This document shows, in pieces, positions 15,993 through 23,525 of a DNA stretch of 34,197 nt (positions are counted from its first letter, which is position 1; each line of letters starts with the position of its first letter). The notes under the pieces were generated by a model, which searched no databases, was not told where the DNA came from, and was given only the letters and a program-made list of their open reading frames with translations. The position numbers were made by a program, and so were the translations under genes. The stretch comes from a virus. The DNA lies in IMG/VR virus record IMGVR_UViG_3300009030_000010, positions 1-34,197 of that record, one strand, 5' to 3'.

Positions 15993-16285
15993 CGGTAGAA
16001 ATTCTTAAACGAAATTTGTTTGACCATGCCGCTCCGACGCGCGGGATCATTCGCGTGCAACCATCTCGTCGCTGCGGTAATCAAACTTTGGAGGGCGGCC
16101 ATTGAGAAACTCATGCGCGTTCCGCCAGGCCCACCGTACTCGGTAACGCCGCGCTTCATCATGCAGCGACAGACGGCGACGAATTCTTTTGCCATCGCCA
16201 CGCTGCCTTCCACGTCGTAGCTACAATTCGTTTGGTAGAGGTCACCCAATTGTTCCGGTGTGGTTGCGCTGGTAATCGTCGCCAA
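15989..16285 (-). CDS. Small head protein at the gpW position
   Basis: 98 residues. The start is TTG, preceded by AAAAGGTGAT, a seven-base match to the 3' end of 16S rRNA; no ATG lies nearby. Mostly helical (TTPEQLGDLYQTNC, VAMAKEFVAVCRCMMKRG), then SFSMAALQSLITAATRWL. It is immediately before the portal gene with an ATGA overlap, where lambda encodes gpW, but no clear sequence match to gpW was recognised. Confidence 0.65.
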   Translation of the reverse strand: MATITSATTPEQLGDLYQTNCSYDVEGSVAMAKEFVAVCRCMMKRGVTEYGGPGGTRMSFSMAALQSLITAATRWLHANDPARRSGMVKQISFKNFYR

Positions 16286-16740
16286 AAAATATCACCTTTT
16301 GAATCCGCCCGGCACGCCGAACGCCGAATTCGACGTGCCGGGCACAACAGCTCGGCGCCGTGTCCAGCACGACGCCTACCAGGGATTTTATTTCTCACAG
16401 GATCATTGACCGGAAGAGCCATAGAACGCAAGCGGTTTTTAACAAAAACCGGAGCGGATTATCGGGTTGTCGGATCGGTGGACGGGTCGGCGGGCGGGGC
16501 ACCGCACGGGGGATGTGCGGGGCTGCCTGCTGCCCAAGGCCATTCAGGGGTGTCTGAGCACCTTTTCGGGTCGATCGTCGCTCAGGCGACGATTTAGACG
16601 TTCTCAGCGCTCACTCAGACGATGAGTCACTTCCCGCGTCTGCGTCGGTGCGTTGAGACTCTCGGGCGTAGTATCGCGCGCGAAGTTTCGCAAGGTGTCG
16701 CTCGAATCGGGTGCCATATTCTACCAGCCGTTTTTGGTCG
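16286..16740. other. Gene-poor junction upstream of the virion genes
   Basis: About 455 bases without a convincing gene. It holds three inverted repeats: 16307-16343 (10-bp arms), 16433-16451 (8-bp AT-rich arms, 3-base loop) and 16574-16593 (8-bp arms, loop TCAG). A start-less frame runs 16781-16611. No clear promoter was found, though this is the natural place for the structural-operon promoter. Confidence 0.5.
16307..16343 (-). repeat. Inverted repeat before the portal operon
   Basis: Perfect 10-bp arms (16307-16316 and 16334-16343) around a 17-base loop, ending 22 bases upstream of the TTG start at 16285, in the leader of the virion genes. Possible leader structure or weak terminator. Confidence 0.5.
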
Positions 16741-17148
16741 CTAACCGTCGTTTTGTTGCCGGCGAACGTCCTGAATCGTCGTCAGTTCACATTGCAGAAG
16801 GAATAGTGAAGCGACGGCAAGTGCTTGTCGCACTTGAGCGTTTGGATGATCGATTGCCGCGTTGTTGATGTAAAAGATTGCCGAGTGCTGATGTCCGTGG
16901 TTCACTCCAAGTGGCAAGTGCGTGATCGTTCCTGTTGGTAGAACTGTGACCTGATGTTCGACATGTGCCCAAACGTGCTGCGGTACGGTTGTCTTTTTAT
17001 CTGGTGGCATAATCTGTTGGTCCTTTCGAGAAGGTTTTGAAGAATGAGAGTTGAGCGATTGTCGGTACGATCGATGTTGGTGACGGTCGCGCTTCAGTTC
17101 TGCTTTGGACTTCTTGCGCGGGCGATCGTCGTTTCCTACCCAACTCAT
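16741..17148 (-). CDS. Hypothetical protein (135 aa, or 89 aa from an internal start)
   Basis: The ATG at 17148 overlaps the previous stop (ATGA) and has GGAGACGAGCGA upstream, giving a very basic N-terminus (DDRPRKKSKAELKRDRHQHR). A second in-frame ATG at 17010 has AAAGGACC at about 11 bases and starts the more regular part (MPPDKKTTVPQHVWAHVEHQ). The sequence then includes HLPLGVNHGHQHSAIFYINN and a hydrophobic VRQALAVASLFLLQCEL. No family recognised. Both starts may be used. Confidence 0.55.
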   Translation of the reverse strand: MSWVGNDDRPRKKSKAELKRDRHQHRSYRQSLNSHSSKPSRKDQQIMPPDKKTTVPQHVWAHVEHQVTVLPTGTITHLPLGVNHGHQHSAIFYINNAAIDHPNAQVRQALAVASLFLLQCELTTIQDVRRQQNDG

Positions 17149-17375
17149 TCGCTCGTCTCCGTCTTCGCTCTTCCGCCGCCGAGTCGGTGCGGTTGGGCGA
17201 GGTACGCTCGCTCGTTGCAAACTGGACACGGAATTTCCCATCGGTGGATAATCAGCCGCGGAATGTGTTCGGGTTGCGGAATGCCGAAGATCAAAATCGT
17301 CGGCGCCGGAAGCACACTAACCTTGAGCGGCTTCTGGTACATGATCTTCCCGCGGTCATTGCAACATGGGCACAC
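17145..17375 (-). CDS. Small zinc-ribbon protein
   Basis: 76 residues from a GTG placed seven bases after AAAGGA; an in-frame TGA lies five codons upstream. Two cysteine pairs, CPCC at the very start and CPVC at ~50-53, form a probable zinc ribbon. The stop overlaps the next start. Function unknown. Confidence 0.65.
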   Translation of the reverse strand: MCPCCNDRGKIMYQKPLKVSVLPAPTILIFGIPQPEHIPRLIIHRWEIPCPVCNERAYLAQPHRLGGGRAKTETSE

Positions 17376-17411
17376 GCCAAGATCCTTTCACAAGGGTATT
17401 GGATCGATTCA

Positions 17412-17762
17412 CTAATCAAAAAGCCCCCGTTCCTCTTTAGGAGCAATGTTCCACAATTCGATGACGCGATCCCAATCGATTTCGTCGGGTTTGACGTCGG
17501 CGTTGCCCGCCTTCATCACGGCCGCGAATTGCTCTCGGACGTGGGGGAGGGCGAGGGCTTCAGCCCAGGTGAACCCAGCCGGCAAAAGACTGCCGTGCTG
17601 TTTAGAACCGTGCATGTTGTCGAGTCGCTGAAGGATAACAATCGTGGCGCAGTCGACACAATTACCCTTCCGAGCGCGACGCATTATTCGCGCATTGGGG
17701 TTGCCGTCGCCGCCCCGAGCCGCCCGGCCGCATCGCTGGCACTCAGTGTTTGTGTCGGTCAT
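17412..17762 (-). CDS. Zinc-finger hypothetical protein
   Basis: 116 residues starting MTDTNTECQRCGRAARG, with AGAGGAAGAAACA upstream. CQRC (~8-11) and CVDC (~35-38) are spaced for one zinc site. The C-terminal part (FTWAEALALPHVREQFAAVM, DEIDWDRVIELWNIAPKEER) is helical. No family recognised. Confidence 0.6.
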   Translation of the reverse strand: MTDTNTECQRCGRAARGGDGNPNARIMRRARKGNCVDCATIVILQRLDNMHGSKQHGSLLPAGFTWAEALALPHVREQFAAVMKAGNADVKPDEIDWDRVIELWNIAPKEERGLFD

Positions 17763-17782
17763 TGTTTCTTCCTCTTCAATTT

Positions 17783-18625
17783 TCAAAGTCGCGCCGGGTG
17801 TTTTGGCTCATAGTCTTCGACCGTTTTGTCCGGCTGATCTTGATCGCCTAACGCTCGCACCGAGTCGGGCAGCTTCGACGTCTGGCCGTACCAGTAGCCG
17901 CCGAACCAACTGAAGTCGGCGGCCTTCAGTGCTTGCAGAGTTTCCCGCTCTGGTTTTTCGGCGAACGTCACCGAGCAGTAACCATGTCCACAGGATCCAG
18001 CGGGCGCTGAGTCTTCTTTTATCAGAACGCCGCCGGCGTCCGCCGCGCTTTGAGCCCGCTCCGCTCGTCGCCTGATAGTCTTGATCCGCTCGCGATCGCT
18101 TCGGATGTTCCCGCTAAGGTTGGCCGAAACGTATGCGGGTGCTGCGCCGTTCTTGTGTAGCTGATACGGGGCGTGGTGAACGATAGAACTCAGTCCTTCT
18201 TTTTGTTCGTCGTCCAACAAGGTCGGGTCCGGTTTGCCCTTGCGGCATGAGACGTTGTACGCTTTCCACCGAGCGCGTTCGGCTTCGCGTTCGGCGATTC
18301 TCGTTTCGAGTGCCTCGATAGCGTCGACGTCGTCTGAGAAAATGGACGAGGCGAGTTGGCTCGCTATCCCGTCCGCCCTGCTCGCGTGGTGCTTGGCCAG
18401 CTCTGCCGTCTCGTGTCCCGCTTGCATGTTCCGATCAGACCTCTTGAGCACTGCGCGGTGCCTCTTCTCGGAATGATGACCAACGAGAATCGGTTGACCC
18501 ATCGGGATCATCGCGGTGGACTCGCGGGCGGCATTGAAATGTCTGTCGGATCGTGTCTTCGCCTTGCCCGCCCACTCTTCACGTTTTTCTTGTTTGTTTT
18601 CGAGTCGTTCTCTTCTGGTGCTCAT
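17783..18625 (-). CDS. DUF3560-family protein
   Basis: 280 residues from MSTRRERLENKQEKREEWAG; the ATG overlaps the previous stop (ATGA) and follows GGAGCTGAAGAA. The N-terminal half has the DUF3560 pattern: MIPMGQPILVGHHSEKRHRA, then a conserved R-x-x-R-N-M-Q-A-G-H-E and an acidic/basic coiled coil (IEALETRIAEREAERARWKA). The family is common on plasmids and phages but has no known function. A C-terminal extension (FSWFGGYWYGQTSKLPDSV) looks like a separate small module. Confidence 0.75.
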   Translation of the reverse strand: MSTRRERLENKQEKREEWAGKAKTRSDRHFNAARESTAMIPMGQPILVGHHSEKRHRAVLKRSDRNMQAGHETAELAKHHASRADGIASQLASSIFSDDVDAIEALETRIAEREAERARWKAYNVSCRKGKPDPTLLDDEQKEGLSSIVHHAPYQLHKNGAAPAYVSANLSGNIRSDRERIKTIRRRAERAQSAADAGGVLIKEDSAPAGSCGHGYCSVTFAEKPERETLQALKAADFSWFGGYWYGQTSKLPDSVRALGDQDQPDKTVEDYEPKHPARL

Positions 18626-18828
18626 TTCTTCAGCTCCGTGATTACTAGAAACAATCCGACACCACACTCGGGGCATCGCAACGGCTGTTGACAGAAGGCA
18701 CGAGTGTCCCCAAGGCAGATCGGCACCACCACAAAGGTGTCCGTACCACACGCTTTGCATTCCATGATAATGCGAAGCGTGTACACGACGTTCGTCGGAG
18801 GGCGACCCACGTAACTCTTTTTCGTCAT
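18622..18828 (-). CDS. Small zinc-ribbon protein
   Basis: 68 residues starting MTKKSYVGRPPTNVVYTL, with CGGAGATCCCA before the ATG. CKAC (~25-28) and CPEC (~53-56) make a zinc ribbon; a third region FCQQ lies between. Its stop overlaps the DUF3560 start. Function unknown. Confidence 0.65.
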   Translation of the reverse strand: MTKKSYVGRPPTNVVYTLRIIMECKACGTDTFVVVPICLGDTRAFCQQPLRCPECGVGLFLVITELKK

Positions 18829-18890
18829 TGGGATCTCCGAGGGGACGTCGGATCGTTCGTCGTTTTTTGTTTTCACGGCGACTTCCTTTC

Positions 18891-19484
18891 TTACCGCGGC
18901 AGCGGTAGTGGTTCCGGTATCACGTACCAATTTCCAAACGATTCAAACAAAGACGGACCGAGCGGCCCCCACCACCCCACGCTGAAATTGTTCTGCAAGA
19001 TGGCGTAGTCCCCGAGCGTGATTTCCGCACCGTTCGGGAAAGATCCCGACAAATCGAGGTCGTAGAGAAACGAGCATTCAGATCCGGATTCGTAGAACAC
19101 CCCAGGACCGCCGGCGTCGATGCAGCACATGAAACCAAGTACGGTGCGCACACCGCGCGATTCCCCGTCCGCGAAGCAATCCTGATTCCAATGGCCTCGA
19201 TCGCTCGCGGTGACCAGAGCGCCACCAACGATCAACGCCAACACCAATGCCGCTCTCGCCAAGGCGGCGGCGACGCACATAAGCGTCCGACCGTCGAGCT
19301 TCGTTTTGGTACGCTTCGCCACTTGCCTTATCAAGTGGTTCCAATCCGGCCGGCGGTCTCCGTTGGCGCAGGGCTTCATCACCGTTGACGCGATGTTTAA
19401 GTCAACGGCGAGCGTAGCCACGTCGACGCGCACGGGTACTCGTTCGTTGAGTTGCTTTTCGATCGTCTCTGATCTCACCATCAT
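18891..19484 (-). CDS. Membrane protein with a dockerin-like C-terminal motif
   Basis: 197 residues from the ATG at 19484, chosen because AAAGG lies six bases upstream; an ATG nine codons earlier has none. The cytoplasmic-type N-terminus is charged (QVAKRTKTKLDGR), followed by one hydrophobic segment at ~67-93. The outer part has several cysteines (QDCF, GFMCCIDAG, ECSF) and a motif DLDLSGS...ITLGDYAILQNNF (142-167) like a calcium-binding dockerin half. Such repeats abound in planctomycete secreted proteins. Ends PEPLPLPR. Purpose in a phage is unknown; possibly captured from the host. Confidence 0.6.
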   Translation of the reverse strand: MMVRSETIEKQLNERVPVRVDVATLAVDLNIASTVMKPCANGDRRPDWNHLIRQVAKRTKTKLDGRTLMCVAAALARAALVLALIVGGALVTASDRGHWNQDCFADGESRGVRTVLGFMCCIDAGGPGVFYESGSECSFLYDLDLSGSFPNGAEITLGDYAILQNNFSVGWWGPLGPSLFESFGNWYVIPEPLPLPR

Positions 19485-19512
19485 ATCCAACCTTTCTATG
19501 TCCGTTGCCATT

Positions 19513-19809
19513 TTAGAAAATAGACGTAGTCGTCACGCTCACCAGAGCGGGGATTTTCAATCTGTCGACCGCACCGATGACCTTTGCAACTGGCTCGACG
19601 ATTTTGAATTGATCGCCCACCGGACTCAGCGCACGCTCGACAGCGCGTTTTTTCGCCAGGTCGGCGGCGCTTCGCGCGTCAACCGCAATAACGACCATAA
19701 TCTCTCGGGTGCCACCCGCCGACTCCATGCCTTTGCAAACGCCGATCGTCCATCTCCTTGTAAAGTCCACTGCGATTGTCATACTGTACGCTCCTAGTTT
19801 GGTGCTCAT
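19513..19809 (-). CDS. Hypothetical protein
   Basis: 98 residues. The first ATG has GGAAAGACTGAT upstream; a second at residue 10 (MTIAVDFTRRWTIG) has AGGAGCGTACAGT and is an alternative. Small alpha/beta appearance: REIMVVIAVDARSAADLAKK, then GDQFKIVEPVAKVI. No family recognised. Confidence 0.6.
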   Translation of the reverse strand: MSTKLGAYSMTIAVDFTRRWTIGVCKGMESAGGTREIMVVIAVDARSAADLAKKRAVERALSPVGDQFKIVEPVAKVIGAVDRLKIPALVSVTTTSIF

Positions 19810-19810
19810 A

Positions 19811-20089
19811 TCAGTCTTCCTTTCTCAACGTGCAGATCACGTTGACGCCTCGCTCGGTAAACTTTTTTAGATGGTCGACGCTCAATATCTTGTGCCCCGG
19901 AAACACTTCCGGCAAATTCGTCGCCATCATTATGACCCAATACCGTTGGCCGCTATCCGCGTCGCAATCTGGTATGAAATCGACGGCGATCGACGGCGGC
20001 TCCATGCGAGAGAGCCGATTCCATTTCGCTTGCAGTTTCTTCCCCATTCGTGCGGCTTCTTTCAGCCCGGCTTGGTTCTTCGTGCCCAT
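19811..20089 (-). CDS. Hypothetical protein
   Basis: 92 residues from MGTKNQAGLKEAARMGKKL; its ATG overlaps the previous stop (TGATG) and is preceded by GGGAGAATACTG. The sequence includes IAVDFIPDCDADSGQRYWVI and HKILSVDHLKKFTERGVNVI. No family recognised. Part of a coupled run of small genes. Confidence 0.6.
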   Translation of the reverse strand: MGTKNQAGLKEAARMGKKLQAKWNRLSRMEPPSIAVDFIPDCDADSGQRYWVIMMATNLPEVFPGHKILSVDHLKKFTERGVNVICTLRKED

Positions 20090-20400
20090 CAGTATTCTCC
20101 CGGTAGCAGAAAAGTGGTTGCACTTCGGTCCGCTTCGGTGATGCACCATATCGTCGTCGGAACGTCGCCGATCATCACCATGAACACGGACCAAATTCGT
20201 AGGTTGGCGATCAACGCCAATTCATTTTCTGCAACGTCGTACGAGTCGCAGTTTCCCCAATCACCGTGGAGATGTTTTTGCAACAGACGGTGCACCGTCG
20301 ACCGCGATAGAATCTCCCTCGTGCCGGCTGTCAGCACGACTCGTTTGGTTTTGAAGAGCGCCGGCCGTTGCCCGGTGCCGCTGGATCCCCATCGCACCAT
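20089..20400 (-). CDS. Mobile-element-associated protein with EADRSATTFLLPGEY ending
   Basis: 103 residues from MVRWGSSGTG, chosen for GAAGGATACGAAA upstream. It contains HLHGDWGNCDSYDVAENELA and ends WCITEADRSATTFLLPGEY. A very similar ending (ITEADRS-x-TT-x-LLP-x-EY) is familiar to me from small proteins of plasmids, integrative elements and phages, with no known biochemical role. The strict C-terminal conservation suggests a real functional fold. Confidence 0.7.
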   Translation of the reverse strand: MVRWGSSGTGQRPALFKTKRVVLTAGTREILSRSTVHRLLQKHLHGDWGNCDSYDVAENELALIANLRIWSVFMVMIGDVPTTIWCITEADRSATTFLLPGEY

Positions 20401-20411
20401 TTTCGTATCCT

Positions 20412-20867
20412 TCAACTGAAAAGATTTCGTTCCGTTTCCGGGGGGGCGCAACCTTCGAAGCGCGAACGCCGGTCGCTCGCCTTGTGCGTCAGCCCGTCGT
20501 ATCGCCACAGTCCTTGATAACCTCTGCACGGAATCGGTTTGGCAAGGCGCTGAACGTCTCGCAATATCCAGCAGAACGGTCCCTCCGTGTGCGGGTGCGC
20601 TAGTACGATCATGGCGAACCGATTACACAGTTGAGCGGACTCGTCCAACCAATCTTTGCTCACGCAGGCGTACAGCTCGGCCGTTGCGACGATCGCCCCA
20701 AACACCATGTCCGGCCGTGCCTTTCGCACTTCCGGTGAAACTCTTCGTTTCGAGGCGTGAATCCCAATGGGACCGCGATGCTTAATCGGCCAGTGGCGGT
20801 TCTCTACCCACTTCGAACCGTCGCGAATCAATTCAGCCCACGGGTTGTAGACGGTGAAGACGATCAT
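20412..20867 (-). CDS. ASCH-domain protein
   Basis: 151 residues with GGGGGAGGATTG before the ATG. The PUA-like ASCH pattern is clear: PWAELIRDGSKWVENRHWP, then HRGPIGIHASKR, then GAIVATAELYACV, and GPFCWILRDVQRLAKPIPCRG with GLW. ASCH domains bind RNA or nucleosides; some act as tRNA or nucleotide enzymes. The length of ~120 residues for the domain is usual; a basic tail follows. The ATG comes immediately after the previous stop. Confidence 0.8.
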   Translation of the reverse strand: MIVFTVYNPWAELIRDGSKWVENRHWPIKHRGPIGIHASKRRVSPEVRKARPDMVFGAIVATAELYACVSKDWLDESAQLCNRFAMIVLAHPHTEGPFCWILRDVQRLAKPIPCRGYQGLWRYDGLTHKASDRRSRFEGCAPPETERNLFS

Positions 20868-21701
20868 TCAATCCTCCCCCATCGTCGTCAGCTCGGGGTG
20901 TTCCAATTGCGCGTCGCACGAATCGCAGATGGAGAGCGGCTTACCTTTTTCGTCGTGGTCGCACCGAGTCGGCTTGCCGCACTCCGTGCAAGGCGGATGG
21001 GTCTGTGAACCGCACACCGTGCAGCTCTCGGCGAGCTCGGCGTCGACCTGAGTGGGCGGGTCGGCGGCGGGGTAAGGTTCGGTGAATCCAGGGGGACTGC
21101 CACAGTCGGGACAATCACCTTTTGGCGGATCGTCTGAATTTCTGCACGTCGCGCATGGAGAAGGGAAAACCCATTTTTTGTCGTGGATGCTTTGGGGGCC
21201 GCCGCCGACTACGGGTTCGACCTCTTGGAAACAATACTCCCGACCGTCGCCGCCTATTCGAACGTCGTCACCGCGTTCTGGATCCCAGCCTTCGTCGAAG
21301 TCTCGAACGAATACCTCCACGTTGGCCGGTAGCCCGTAAATCAACACGTCCTGCACCAGACCGCCTTCGAGGTTGACAGTGACGGTCGACCGCTCGGCGT
21401 CGGCTTGCATTGCCGTCACCGGCCGCTTGTCTTCATCGAGCGGCGTCGGCGCGAGTTTTCTTCTGACAGCGTCGACGCGCCGCAACACCTCCACCAACTT
21501 GACGGAATACTCGGCTTGGTCTATTTCGTCGTCGGCTAACCGTAACAAGAAGGCGAAGAGAGCATCGTACCGGCCCTGGCAAATCCGTACTCTGTAATTC
21601 GGCATGGACTCGCCGGCTTCGGGTGTCAACTCGATGACACCGTTGCCGGGGTAAGCGTCAAAAATTGCTTGTGCCGATTCTCTTTTCCATTTTTCGTTCA
21701 T
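20868..21701 (-). CDS. Hypothetical protein with C-terminal multi-zinc-ribbon region
   Basis: 277 residues from MNEKWKRESAQAIFDAYPGN with AAAGGATCG about 11 bases upstream. The N-terminal ~120 residues are helical (ALFAFLLRLADDEIDQAEYS, VEVLRRVDAVRRKL). Beta-type middle (STVTVNLEGGLVQDVLIYGL). The last ~90 residues hold CATC, CPDC, CTVC, CTEC and CDSC pairs, enough for two to three zinc ribbons. Not recognised; nucleic-acid or protein binding is a reasonable guess. Confidence 0.65.
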   Translation of the reverse strand: MNEKWKRESAQAIFDAYPGNGVIELTPEAGESMPNYRVRICQGRYDALFAFLLRLADDEIDQAEYSVKLVEVLRRVDAVRRKLAPTPLDEDKRPVTAMQADAERSTVTVNLEGGLVQDVLIYGLPANVEVFVRDFDEGWDPERGDDVRIGGDGREYCFQEVEPVVGGGPQSIHDKKWVFPSPCATCRNSDDPPKGDCPDCGSPPGFTEPYPAADPPTQVDAELAESCTVCGSQTHPPCTECGKPTRCDHDEKGKPLSICDSCDAQLEHPELTTMGED

Positions 21702-21748
21702 GTCAATTCGATCCTTTCGTGAAGGCAGCGAGTACCGCCTTTCGTTTC

Positions 21749-22120
21749 TCAGCATGGAACGGGGTAGCCCGTTTCCGAATCCAAAAGACCATCGATCGCC
21801 CTGCGCTTTCGGATGGCCATTATTAGACCGAGAGGGCCGCCGCCCAAGACCAGCTCGACGCCGGCGGTCTCGCACGCCTTCTTCATCCTGGTTTCGTTCA
21901 ACTGCATGGCTTTGATTTCTCCCGCCGTCAGCTTCCCGTTGCACTCGTCTGCCGAGTGTTGTTGCGCGCGCTTCGCCAATGTCATAATCGCGTCACACCA
22001 GCAAAGAACGTGATAGCTCCGCGCGACGTGCGAATCTTGACTCTGGAATATCGTCGGCTCGTTGAGCACCGCAGCCCGGAACTGATTCTTCTCGAAGTCC
22101 ATTTCTTTTTTCGATTGCAT
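21749..22120 (-). CDS. Hypothetical protein
   Basis: 123 residues; ATG follows AGGAAAAATTTCATA. Mostly helical: HVARSYHVLCWCDAIMTLAK, then LTAGEIKAMQLNETRMKKAC. A later Met (MDFEKNQF) is an alternative start. No family recognised. Confidence 0.6.
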   Translation of the reverse strand: MQSKKEMDFEKNQFRAAVLNEPTIFQSQDSHVARSYHVLCWCDAIMTLAKRAQQHSADECNGKLTAGEIKAMQLNETRMKKACETAGVELVLGGGPLGLIMAIRKRRAIDGLLDSETGYPVPC

Positions 22121-22162
22121 TATGAAATTTTTCCTGTCTTATCGTCATCCTCGATGTCGTTG

Positions 22163-22606
22163 TCAGACACCCACCTTTTGCCTTATCGCGCCGGATCTAT
22201 CCAACAGGCGCGCACGGATCAGCTCGTCGATCGTACTCGCGAGCAACGGGCGCGTGACCGTCTGGTCGGCGCGGCGTATCCACATGTGCGGCTGACCGGA
22301 GCAATAGTTGACCACCCAGCCCGACCGGATCTCCGCGATGGTCTTCGCGGCGACTTCAGAAAGACCCTCGCTTCCGACACTTCTACGCTTCTTGGCACTC
22401 TGAAATTGTCCGGCGACGAGCGTGGCGATCGATCCCGGCGGACAGCAGTGCAGACAGCTCGCCTGCCCATCGCGGGCAACCTCGAAATTAGAAACGTCTT
22501 TAAGCCATCGACCGCAAACTGTAACGCTGCGTCCCAAGTACCCGTAGTGCGTCTCCCGACCGTTCCGGGTGCGACATATCACCGCTATGTACGGCTGGAT
22601 CGTCAT
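22163..22606 (-). CDS. Hypothetical protein with a zinc-binding N-terminus
   Basis: 147 residues; ATG overlaps the previous stop (ATGA) with GGAAAGTGGATAAGTC upstream. H-x-n-VCGRW followed by CLHCC fits a common phage zinc motif (His, CG, CxxC). The C-terminal half (PLLASTIDELIRARLLDRSG) is helical. Function unknown. Confidence 0.6.
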   Translation of the reverse strand: MTIQPYIAVICRTRNGRETHYGYLGRSVTVCGRWLKDVSNFEVARDGQASCLHCCPPGSIATLVAGQFQSAKKRRSVGSEGLSEVAAKTIAEIRSGWVVNYCSGQPHMWIRRADQTVTRPLLASTIDELIRARLLDRSGAIRQKVGV

Positions 22607-23025
22607 GACTTATCCACTTTCCGATTCAGTTCGGCGAAGGCCACCGGTCGGATGGCGCGTACCACGTCGCTGATCGCCTGGACTTTCCCTATCGAGCAGA
22701 TGCCGTCACGGCAGCAGATATCCTGCACGGCGTCGAGGGCTTCTGACTCGTTTCTTTTCGGTTGCGGAGCATACCGATCGGGCAGCGAGTCACCCTCGCT
22801 GTTAGACAGCAGCAGGAGTACGCAGTCCGCCTCGTCGCCAGCGTTGGCCTCACGCAACCCAGCGACGAGAGTTTCGATCAGTGCGTCAATGTCCCATGCG
22901 AAGTGGGCCGCCAAGATTACTCCCAGCGCGGTTTGTTCCGTTGCCCCTTCATCGGGTTTGGAAGCCGCGGACTGTCTGGCCATCTCCGTAAGCGGTGCAT
23001 GCTTTGCTCCAGGGTATTCGATCAA
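22603..23025 (-). CDS. Hypothetical protein
   Basis: 140 residues. Start is TTG overlapping the previous stop (TTGA), with GAGAGGGGG upstream. Helical and acidic (FAWDIDALIETLVAGLREAN), with CCRDGIC near residue 105. No family recognised. Confidence 0.55.
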   Translation of the reverse strand: MIEYPGAKHAPLTEMARQSAASKPDEGATEQTALGVILAAHFAWDIDALIETLVAGLREANAGDEADCVLLLLSNSEGDSLPDRYAPQPKRNESEALDAVQDICCRDGICSIGKVQAISDVVRAIRPVAFAELNRKVDKS

Positions 23026-23525
23026 CCGACACCCCCTCTCGACGACTGACCACAGGTTTGGCAGGAGTTCGATAGTGTCGTCGTGCCACCGAATTGATCC
23101 CGCAGAGCCCGACGAAACTCGCCCGGCGTCATGTCACCGGATCTCACCACCACGGTCTTGACGTCAACCGATACGTCCGAGTGCTGATTACAGGCGAGCA
23201 CCACACCGCCTATGTTGGCGACTAGATGCACCGGCACTTGAAAGAGTTCCACCGATTCATCGGGGTGGACGATAAGAACCCCGGCCATCGGCACCCGACG
23301 CATTTGCCGCTTGACTCGCCAATCGTCGGCGTGGAACGAACCCTCCAGCAGATCCGTGCCGGACGAATTCGGCACTGTCCAGAACAAGTCATTGCCACTC
23401 CCGAAGCGGGTTTTGTATAGGTAACGGAATTTCCCGCCGCTCGCTGTCGCGCGAGCGGTTCTCCATCTGCCACCGGTGCGCGTTTGGATCGTCTCCGCGG
23501 CAATGATTTTCATTTTACGATTCAT
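23022..23525 (-). CDS. Hypothetical protein
   Basis: 167 residues from MNRKMKIIAAETIQTRTGG, with AGGACGCCC upstream, overlapping the clamp-like gene by 11 bases. Contains KFRYLYKTRFGSGNDLFWTV, VAGVLIVHPDES-like strands (MAGVLIVHPDESVELFQV) and ends CQTCGQSSRGGVG, a single CxxC. No family recognised. Confidence 0.6.
   Translation of the reverse strand: MNRKMKIIAAETIQTRTGGRWRTARATASGGKFRYLYKTRFGSGNDLFWTVPNSSGTDLLEGSFHADDWRVKRQMRRVPMAGVLIVHPDESVELFQVPVHLVANIGGVVLACNQHSDVSVDVKTVVVRSGDMTPGEFRRALRDQFGGTTTLSNSCQTCGQSSRGGVG

Noticed and set aside
16159-16431. 90-codon minus-strand frame before the portal operon
   Set aside because: It runs through the 10-bp hairpin and into the gpW-position gene in another frame, with no ribosome-binding site.
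21956-23161. 401-codon plus-strand frame
   Set aside because: Covers three well-spaced minus-strand genes with ribosome-binding sites and ATGA overlaps; its product has no recognisable domain.
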